From the NCBI GenBank assembly GCA_019058015.1, contig JAHLWH010000032.1, forward strand, positions 1 through 35,868: a DNA stretch of 35,868 bases. The letters are read 5' to 3'. Shown piece after piece: positions 1 through 7,451 of the stretch. The translations under genes were made by a program, and so were the position numbers. Position 1 is the stretch's first letter. Every line of letters starts with the position of its first letter. The notes under the pieces were generated by a model. That model had not been told where the DNA came from and did no database searches. It saw nothing but the letters and a program-made list of their open reading frames with translations. The stretch is from Promethearchaeota archaeon. GTDB lineage: Archaea; Asgardarchaeota; Lokiarchaeia; Sigyniarchaeales; SOKP01.

Positions 1-338
1 GCTCGAAAGACTGAAATTTTTCTTTAACTTTAAATTCTTAGTTGCTCTTGTCAAAAAATTAATAAAAATTGAAATTTTATTGGAAAATATCTTGATTTTT
101 AAATGATTTTTTATAAAAAGCTTATTTTGAAAATTAAAGGAAGGTTTACACCATAAAAATTAGAGAAATACATAAAGAATTAAATACTTTTAAATACAAA
201 TATATTCTAAAATAATATAGGGTAGCAACAAAATTAGCTTCATAAAGAAGATTGAAACCCGATTATATTAAACACTAGCCTTGCCGGATGATCAGTAGCA
301 ACAAAATTAGCTTCATAAAGAAGATTGAAACTGGTAGA

Positions 339-1015
339 AATGAACAACACAATTAATGAAGTTCTTGAAAAACTGCATCAAAGAAGAGGACTTCCTCGTC
401 TTGAAATAGAAGGATGTAATTATCCGATAAATAAAGATTTTATTGAAAGGTATAAAAAGTCTAAGGCATCAATGCCTGAGCATCATGAAGGATTTTCTGT
501 CGTACATTTTGATGCGGAGAGAGGCTCGAATTGGAAAGAGTGGCTTAAACATGATGGATTCGGCGGACAGGTAGGTAGTGTAAATATACCTTCCGAATAT
601 TTAGAATATTTAGATGCACCTAAAGGAGATAGATGTGTCTATGCTATGAAAGATAAATTCGATAGACGAGATTATTATTATACTGAGATTTATCGTGAAT
701 ATATCTTGTTCAAAAAATCAGACTTGGTAAGGGTAATCAAAATTGCTTTAAAAACTAATAATAAGGTAGCAGAAGAGATTATCATAGGAAAAGAAATCGT
801 AGATAATGTGATTTGGGATGATTCAATTCCAAAGGGACCTGGCCTTAAGGTAATGGATGCTACTATTTGTTTGCGGATAGACCTGAACGAAGAACCAAGT
901 TATAAAATCTCTTTGGTGAAACCGTGATGGAATTTCATAGGTTACAGCCCCATTTCTCGTTTCGCACCCATGTCCCTGTGGGATTCGTTAAATAATGAAC
1001 AACACAATTAATGAA
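339..1015. mobile_element. 655-bp insertion inside CRISPR spacer 2 bounded by 22-bp direct repeats (possible target-site duplication or att-type core)
   Basis: AATGAACAACACAATTAATGAA is perfect at 339-360 and 994-1015. Without one copy plus the insert, 332-338 + 22 bp + 1016-1023 gives a 37-nt spacer. No obvious terminal inverted repeats. Confidence 0.55.
340..927 (+). CDS. Hypothetical protein, cargo of the insert in CRISPR spacer 2
   Basis: Open frame from ATG at 340 (the ORF-track TTG start at 325 lies inside the CRISPR repeat). The start codon lies within the 22-bp duplicated sequence. No family recognised. Confidence 0.6.
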   Translation: MNNTINEVLEKLHQRRGLPRLEIEGCNYPINKDFIERYKKSKASMPEHHEGFSVVHFDAERGSNWKEWLKHDGFGGQVGSVNIPSEYLEYLDAPKGDRCVYAMKDKFDRRDYYYTEIYREYILFKKSDLVRVIKIALKTNNKVAEEIIIGKEIVDNVIWDDSIPKGPGLKVMDATICLRIDLNEEPSYKISLVKP

Positions 1016-1060
1016 TCTTAATAGTAGCAACAAAATTAGCTTCATAAAGAAGATTGAAAC

Positions 1061-1554
1061 ACCAATCAGAAATTTTATTGAAAACTTCACTGATCGATTT
1101 TTTGAGATCGCCCTCATCTACAGGTCCCGTGGAAAGAATTTCAAAAATATTGTTAATTACGACAATTTCCACGTTTGCATTTCCTCGCGATCCCATGAAC
1201 GTCTCGTCAGCAAACAACACGCCTCTTGGAAGGGTTTTTAATTCTTGTTCAATTACTTGTGAATTTTATTGAAATACCTGCGAAACAAAGCTCTTTTTAA
1301 AGCGACTTAACTTATCTTGAGGAACTCCCCATCTTAATGATGTGCCTGTAAGCGGATATTTTAAAACAAACAGCTCGTAAAGGATCTTTTTAATTTTTTG
1401 CTGATACAACAGCAAATTCCACGCGTCAACTTCTTTTCCAAAGCGCTTGTTGCATTTAGAGCACTTGACCCTGTGAATCCTTTTATTTGTAGGTACATTA
1501 TACCCGTCATATACGAGAAAACTTATGTAAGCACACGGATTTTGGGACTCTGAT
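1061..1554 (-). pseudogene. DDE-type transposase remnant (zinc ribbon + 'FADETFMGS')
   Basis: Minus-strand reading gives ...RIHRVKCSKCNKRFGKEVDAWNLLLYQQ...SFVSQVFQ*NSQVIEQELKTLPRGVLFADETFMGSRGNANVEIVVINN...NKISDW. In-frame TAA at 1266-1268. Truncated at CRISPR repeat 3. Confidence 0.65.
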
Positions 1555-1785
1555 TTAGAATTCTTTTCTTGTCGAATTTAAAGCGTTTTGAGAACAAAAA
1601 AGAAGAAGGATATCACATTTCTCGATATAGTCATTCATATATTTAATAAAATCTTCTCGAGCATCTTCTTCACAGAATAACACATCATCAATTTCAGGAC
1701 GATTAGTCAAATCTTCAGCGATTTTTGAGATTTGAAATTTCTCTGAATCTTTCATAGAATAACATATGAACATATAAGCTCCCAT
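1555..1785 (-). pseudogene. Truncated TIR-domain protein (N-terminal ~76 aa)
   Basis: MGAYMFICYSMKDSEKFQISKIAEDL...FCEEDAREDFIKYMNDYIEKCDILLLFCSQNALNS resembles the start of a TIR fold (FICYS box; CDILLLFCSQN). Stops where the transposase remnant begins. Confidence 0.6.
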
Positions 1786-1926
1786 TAATTGAATTCCCTT
1801 GTAAAAAATTTAGCTTAAATTTAAATATTAATTTTTTAAATCATAAGTACATATTTGAAAGTTTTCTATAATTATTAGATTTCATTAAGAATGCAATCAA
1901 TTTATAATTTAAATTAAGTTATTAAA

Positions 1927-3378
1927 ATGACAATTGTTGATATTGGAGAGAATTTACACGATAAAATAGCTAAATTCTTGGAAATTCATAATAACCCAGT
2001 TAAAAGGCTTTTAAAAAAGGTTTTAGATTACTTTAGGGAATGGTGTGGAACTTTAGATAATGCAGAAAAAATTAAAGATTTACTCTGGGGTATAAATCGA
2101 ACTATTGAACCATTTAGTCATAAAATTGAGGGAAAATTCCCCGATTTTACTGCTGGAAAAGATCTCAACCAAAAAGGATATGGCATAGATGGTCTTTTGG
2201 AAATTAAGCATAAAGCTAGGAGAATAAAAAAAGAAGATCTTATAGAATATATTGCTCGAAACGACTATTTAAAATATATTGAATATTGTATGAAGAAGTT
2301 AAATAATTCGGATAAAGTAACAGAGACATTAAGATATTTAAAAAGACTAAACAAATTGATCGAAGTAGACGTATTAAAGAAGGAAATTGTAAATAAAAAT
2401 AGTAAAGAAATCAATCGTGAATGTATTAAATTATGTAAACTTTATTCTGATGAAATATTCGACAAGATTTTAACATTTTTAGTAGATATTTCACTTGAAT
2501 GGCTAAATAAATTGTTATCAATATCAAGAATGCCAGTTACAGATTCAGAAAATCCTGAAAAATTTCAAATAGACTTACATCTTCATTCACATTATTCTGA
2601 TTGTGGAGCCCAATCTGTAGGTGAAGTATTATGTAAAGCCAAGGAAATAGGGTTAAAGACAATTTCTATTACTGATCATAATAATTTTGATGGGGTGTGT
2701 AAGGCAATTAAGATAGGTTTGATATTTAATATTGATGTGATCCCGGGAATAGAGGTGGCTACAGGAGTAAATAAAAATAATAAGTGGATTGAAGATAGAA
2801 GGGATATATTGGTATATTTTCCAAACTTAGATGAATTCCAAAAATGGGTTTTAAATGGATTTGACTCATATACTAATAAATTACTCGAAAAAGCATCAGA
2901 TAGAATTCATAATAAAAAATTATGGGGAAATGTTCCAGTCAATACAGTACTAGAATGGGCTATTGATCATGGAGGTGTGAGTATTTTAGCTCATCCAGGT
3001 TATTATAATTATGAAACCTATGAAAATATAATTAGATTATTAAATAAGGGTCTTAAAGGAATTGAACTATTCAATTTAAAATACACTAATTATAGCCATT
3101 ATGCTAAAAACTCCTTAAAAGAGGTTATTGAACTTTTTTTTAACATGATAAAAAAGTTTACAAAATATAGTGCTTCGGAAAGAAAACCAATTTTTACAAT
3201 TGGAAGTGATTCACACTCATTAGATACTGTAGGAATTATCATTTTAAGCTCTGAACTTGTTTTTAAGATAATTTCTTTTTATGATTATTCTAAACCAGCT
3301 ATTAACATTATAACAAGCCAATATAGATGGTTTGAGCAGTTAATTTTTAAATTCTTAAAAAATTCGATCTTAAGTTAA
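1927..3378 (+). CDS. PHP-domain metal-dependent phosphoesterase with ~210-aa uncharacterised N-terminal region
   Basis: DLHLHSHYSDCG, ISITDHNNFDG, IPGIEV, ILAHPGYY and GSDSHSLD motifs. Confidence 0.85.
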   Translation: MTIVDIGENLHDKIAKFLEIHNNPVKRLLKKVLDYFREWCGTLDNAEKIKDLLWGINRTIEPFSHKIEGKFPDFTAGKDLNQKGYGIDGLLEIKHKARRIKKEDLIEYIARNDYLKYIEYCMKKLNNSDKVTETLRYLKRLNKLIEVDVLKKEIVNKNSKEINRECIKLCKLYSDEIFDKILTFLVDISLEWLNKLLSISRMPVTDSENPEKFQIDLHLHSHYSDCGAQSVGEVLCKAKEIGLKTISITDHNNFDGVCKAIKIGLIFNIDVIPGIEVATGVNKNNKWIEDRRDILVYFPNLDEFQKWVLNGFDSYTNKLLEKASDRIHNKKLWGNVPVNTVLEWAIDHGGVSILAHPGYYNYETYENIIRLLNKGLKGIELFNLKYTNYSHYAKNSLKEVIELFFNMIKKFTKYSASERKPIFTIGSDSHSLDTVGIIILSSELVFKIISFYDYSKPAINIITSQYRWFEQLIFKFLKNSILS

Positions 3379-3515
3379 GCAATTTTATAATATCTAAATC
3401 CACAGTTATTATATCCACCCTATAAGAATAAATAGGGCATACTATAATAGATTCTAAACTTATTGATGAAATTATTAAAAAATCAGCTTTTTATGAGGAA
3501 AAGAAGTTTAAATAC

Positions 3516-4160
3516 ATAAAAAGGAAAAAAATGCGCATTTAAAATTTTTAATTTCAGAAATATTATTTCCACCTAAGTTTAATTCTCTCAAAGTTGTAAG
3601 ATGTATTAATTCTGACACATAAGAGATATTATTTTCATATAAATTTAATTCTTCTAAATTCTTTAATTTCTCAACCCCCTTTTATCTCTGTAATATAGTT
3701 TTCTTCTGAATTTAAAACTTCTAAATTAATAACTGAAACTAATCCTTTTATTTGTGAAATTTTATTGATACTAAGATCTAATTCCCATAATTTTGTTAAA
3801 GAGTCAAGGACTTTTATTTCAGAAAAATTATTTTCTGATAAATTAAGAACCTTTAAATTGTTAAATGTAGTAAGTCCTTTAATCTCAGTAATGTAATTTC
3901 CTTTTAAATTTAGTTCTTCCAGATTTATCAATGCTTCTAAGCCTATTATTTCTGAGATTTGGTTATTACTGAGATCTAATAATACATTTTTATTATTTAT
4001 TTACCAATTTTAGAATTTCTTCTCCAAAAACTTCTTTGAAAATTTTACTCATTTCTGGAGTTAATGAATATGAACGAAATATATTAGCAAATTGAATTAA
4101 AATATTTCCCAATTCTATTTCCACTCTTTTAATATATGTTGAAATTTTTTCTTTAACCAT
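3516..4160 (-). pseudogene. SDS22-like leucine-rich-repeat protein, two apparent frameshifts
   Basis: LRR units (LEELNLKGNYITEIKGL, LKVLNLSENNFSEIKVL, LEELNLYENNISYV, LRELNLGGNNISEIK) continue in different frames across breaks near 3680 (run of Gs) and near 3995. Start ATG overlaps the end of the upstream gene. Confidence 0.7.
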
Positions 4161-5034
4161 TCTGATGTTTTTTTTTAAGGAAAATCATAACTTTTAACTG
4201 ATCTTCAATGATAAAATCTCCTATTATATAACGTTCTTCAAAGTCTACAGAGATAGTTCTACCAGCTTTGATTTCTTCTCCCCAAAGATCAACTGCTTTA
4301 AGAAAACTACTTATGAGATCAACACTTATAACTTTTTGAATGAATTCAATACTAAAGACAACAGTACCACTTGCAACATTTTGAATTAGTATTAATTGTA
4401 TATTCTCTATATCTGGATCTTTAATAAATGGCATAGTAATAAAATTATAAATGTCGTTTCCAGTATTATTTACTTCTTTATATAAATAATAAGGCTTTTT
4501 AACATATTTTTCATCAAAAATCTTCTTCCTTCGAATATCATTTATTAAATCTAAAACTGCACCTTGTACATTTTCCATTATACCTAATGGTACTCCAAAG
4601 GCAATTGTCATACGATATTCTAATGCGGCTATTTCACCTCCATTAATACCAATCATTTTTATACCATTAGGATTTGAGTAAGAATTCAAAATATCAAACC
4701 AATACTGGAAAATTATATCAAGATTTAAATCAAAATCAATCTTTGGTAATTTATATACAATTTTTCCTGCAATCTGGCTGAAATTTATTCTATTAGGAGT
4801 ATAAATATAGGCATTATATTTTGAAGGCATTGTATAAAAATTCAAAATCAGTTCATTAATTTCATCAGCGTAGCAACCAGAAATTAGCTCTCCTTTATGA
4901 TCTTTAAAAGCTTGTCTAAAAATCTTAAAATATTCGTTTAATTGAGTTTTATCGAAATTTTTAATTCCTCCTGCTAAAATAACAATTGTATTATTTAAAA
5001 TTGGCTGTTCTAATTTAAACCCATAATTATTCAA
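4153..5034 (-). CDS. SLOG-superfamily-like (putative nucleotide-sensing Rossmann) protein
   Basis: NTIVILAGGIKNFDKTQLNEYFKIFRQAFKDHKGELISGCYADEINELI...IAALEYRMTIAFGVPLGIMENVQGAVLDLI resembles the SLOG pattern (LAGG/SGG loop, conserved A.E.R, GVPLGI). TTG start; possible in-frame extension upstream. Confidence 0.5.
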   Translation of the reverse strand: MNNYGFKLEQPILNNTIVILAGGIKNFDKTQLNEYFKIFRQAFKDHKGELISGCYADEINELILNFYTMPSKYNAYIYTPNRINFSQIAGKIVYKLPKIDFDLNLDIIFQYWFDILNSYSNPNGIKMIGINGGEIAALEYRMTIAFGVPLGIMENVQGAVLDLINDIRRKKIFDEKYVKKPYYLYKEVNNTGNDIYNFITMPFIKDPDIENIQLILIQNVASGTVVFSIEFIQKVISVDLISSFLKAVDLWGEEIKAGRTISVDFEERYIIGDFIIEDQLKVMIFLKKKHQNG

Positions 5035-5367
5035 TTCATTTATTACTTCTTCCCATTCAGCAGTATCAGTTTTTCCAAGCTTTTTTAATAAAAAACCAAT
5101 ACCTAATAATAATAAAATCCTAGTTGTTAGAAGAAGATGTTCCTAATGCTATCAGAGTGAATTTACTAGTTAAGTTAGTATATGGTGAAATAGGACAGAA
5201 ATTTGGAGTAAAATATGGTGAAATTTTTAATAGAATTGGTGCTGGATTTTTGAAAGATATAGCTTAGGATAAAATAATTAATTTTCTATTACTTTTTCTA
5301 AAAATTTAAGTTTAGATGAGCTTAAATAAGATTAAAATGGAACTTATTAATCAAATCAAATATCCAT

Positions 5368-6410
5368 CTAAATTGCTTTTAAGAATTTAATGATTTCATC
5401 AATCTTTTTATTATTTAGGATCAATTTTGAGGAATTATATATTGAATAGGGTAATTTTTCGGAAATAACATACTTTTTAATTTTTTTTAAAGCTTTTGTA
5501 ATATTATTATAAGAAATATGCTGCTTTTAAGGAGTAATATTTATTTTAATATTTTCAAAAAATTGTTTTATTTCATCAATTGAAAATTCCGCATATTCTT
5601 CGTGTAGAAAGAGACTAATTAGTATATTCATGCCAATTAAATTACCGTGAATATAATGTTCTTGAGAAAATGATTCTAGGCAATATGCCAGAAAATATTC
5701 GCTTCCTTCTTCAGGCCTTGCATTCCCCCATTCTTCACAAAGTACAACTTCATTATAAAATCCATCAACTAAAGCTTTAATTCCTTTTTCAGTCACATCC
5801 TTAATTTCAGATCTTGCTTCTATTAAATTAACAGCAATATTTCTTGCTCGATTAAATAAATTTTGGTTAAGATTTTCGTTTGTTTCATCTTTGGCGAGTT
5901 TCCAATCTCCTAACGCTGTAGTAATTGAAATTGTATCCGAAACTCTTGCTCTGTTTAAAAATGGAGGAGCGATTTGAATTAAATCATAATCGATAAAAAT
6001 ATCTTTTGGGTGGCTCTCTCCAATATATTTTACTTTATTATGGATTCTTACGGCAATGAAGAACATAAGAAAGCATCCACAGAAATAATCGATGGTATCA
6101 ATATTAAGTCTAAATTTAAATCAAATTTATCTCTTAAATACCAAGCTAAAAATTTTGCAGTATCACAAGTTGTTCCTCCACCAATCCCTATTAAACTACA
6201 ATTTTCTAAAAGATGATATTCAAAATTCAAAGCTAATGTTTTTAAATGGTCGATTGCCATATTATTATTAAATTTAAGGAAAATTGGTTTATGTGTGATT
6301 TTTGGTTCTATAATTTTCCATGGTTCTTCCATTGCGACTAAAATATATTTATCGAGAGAGTTAATTTTTTCAATTGAGAGCCAATTTCCAAAAATAGGTT
6401 TTTCAGTCAT
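5368..6410 (-). pseudogene. Glycerol-1-phosphate dehydrogenase / AraM-like (iron-containing alcohol dehydrogenase family), disrupted
   Basis: N-part LIGIGGGTTCDTAKFLAWYLRDKFDLNLDLILIPSIISVDAFLCSS continues after a frameshift at ~6050-6066 as IAVRIHNKVKYIGESHPKDIFIDYDLIQIAPP...HGNLIGMNI. In-frame TAA at 5527-5529 is followed by an open continuation to 5368. Confidence 0.7.
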
Positions 6411-6686
6411 AATAAAAATAGTAATTATATAAAATTAAAAATATTAATAAATAAATTGAAAAAATAAAAAGAACTAATTATCATACGATTTTTTGCGTTT
6501 TTCCTAATTTTAATAATTTTATTCTTGAAACCGAATATTATTGCAGCAATTCTTAAGATATAAAGAAAAAATTATTGTAAAGATTTTCTAAATACCCAGC
6601 TCATTTTAAACGATTATCATAACTTCTTTGAGCAGATATATTTAAAAATATAAGTCTTATTTTATATTAGAAACTGGAGTTTAAAA

Positions 6687-7346
6687 TTGATCGATAAAAA
6701 CGAGTTGTTAAAGCTTTTACCAAAGTTAATAAGGGAAGACGACGAGATAAAGGGTGCAATAATAACTGCTCTCTCCAGAGTGGTTGCTACAAAAGAAGAT
6801 ATTATAAGAATTATTGAACATTCCGACAGACGATTTGAAGCCCTTCAAGAGCAAATGAATAAGCGATTTGAAGCCGTAGATAAGCGATTTGAAGCATTAA
6901 TTAAAGAAATGAATAAGGGTTTTGAAATAGCCAGACAAGAAAGAGCCCAGTTACAAACTTCTATAAACTCGTTAGGACGTCGAGGCGATATAGGGTTGGA
7001 AAATGCTATTTTATGCCTCTTAAATGATAATTTAATTCAAGAAAGTATAAATACAAGTGAAATTAAAAAAGAAAAACTCAATGATAAAGAAGGTAAAGTA
7101 TTTGGGGAAAATTATTCAACTGATATCGATATATTGGTTCAGAACGCTAAAACGATTTTAATTGAAATAAAATTCCATGCAGACAATAGCGACGCTTATC
7201 AACTTATTAAAAAGGCAGAATTATATAAGTATCAATTTAATAGGAACTACGACGAGCTAATGATTATTTGTTTGGAAATTACACAAAATAATTTTGAGCA
7301 AATTGTAAAGCAGGGCATTAAAGTAATTGCGGGAAAAATTGTTTGA
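6687..7346 (+). CDS. DUF3782-like coiled-coil protein with C-terminal PD-(D/E)XK-nuclease-like domain
   Basis: Repeated RRFEALQEQMNKRFEAVDKRFEALIKEMNKGFE coiled coil; C-terminal STDIDILVQNAKTILIEIKFHAD; TTG start. Confidence 0.65.
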   Translation: MIDKNELLKLLPKLIREDDEIKGAIITALSRVVATKEDIIRIIEHSDRRFEALQEQMNKRFEAVDKRFEALIKEMNKGFEIARQERAQLQTSINSLGRRGDIGLENAILCLLNDNLIQESINTSEIKKEKLNDKEGKVFGENYSTDIDILVQNAKTILIEIKFHADNSDAYQLIKKAELYKYQFNRNYDELMIICLEITQNNFEQIVKQGIKVIAGKIV

Positions 7347-7451
7347 AAAAAAATGATTTTTCCTTTAATAAACAATACTTGAATTTTTTTTACAATAATT
7401 TTTTATTTTAAATTTTTTATATCTAATTTAGATTTTGCAACAAATAATTAT

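Larger units (their letters stand above)
222..1060 (+). CRISPR. Short CRISPR array, three identical 37-nt repeats GTAGCAACAAAATTAGCTTCATAAAGAAGATTGAAAC at 222-258, 295-331 and 1024-1060
   Basis: Three exact copies. Repeat ends in ATTGAAAC, typical of type I/III crRNA 5' handles, and contains a CTTC-ATAAA-GAAG hairpin. Spacer 1 = 259-294 (36 nt). Spacer 2 is interrupted (see findings). No cas genes in window. Confidence 0.93.

Noticed and set aside
1008-1241. Overlapping ORFs on both strands through CRISPR repeat 3 (60-76 aa)
   Set aside because: They run through the CRISPR repeat and the transposase remnant; only the minus-strand transposase frame carries recognisable motifs.
5128-5268. Plus-strand fragment LLEEDVPNAIRVNLLVKLVYGEIGQKFGVKYGEIFNRIGAGFLKDIA
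   Set aside because: Looks like a gene tail, but a TAG stop lies just upstream and no family was recognised; too short to annotate.
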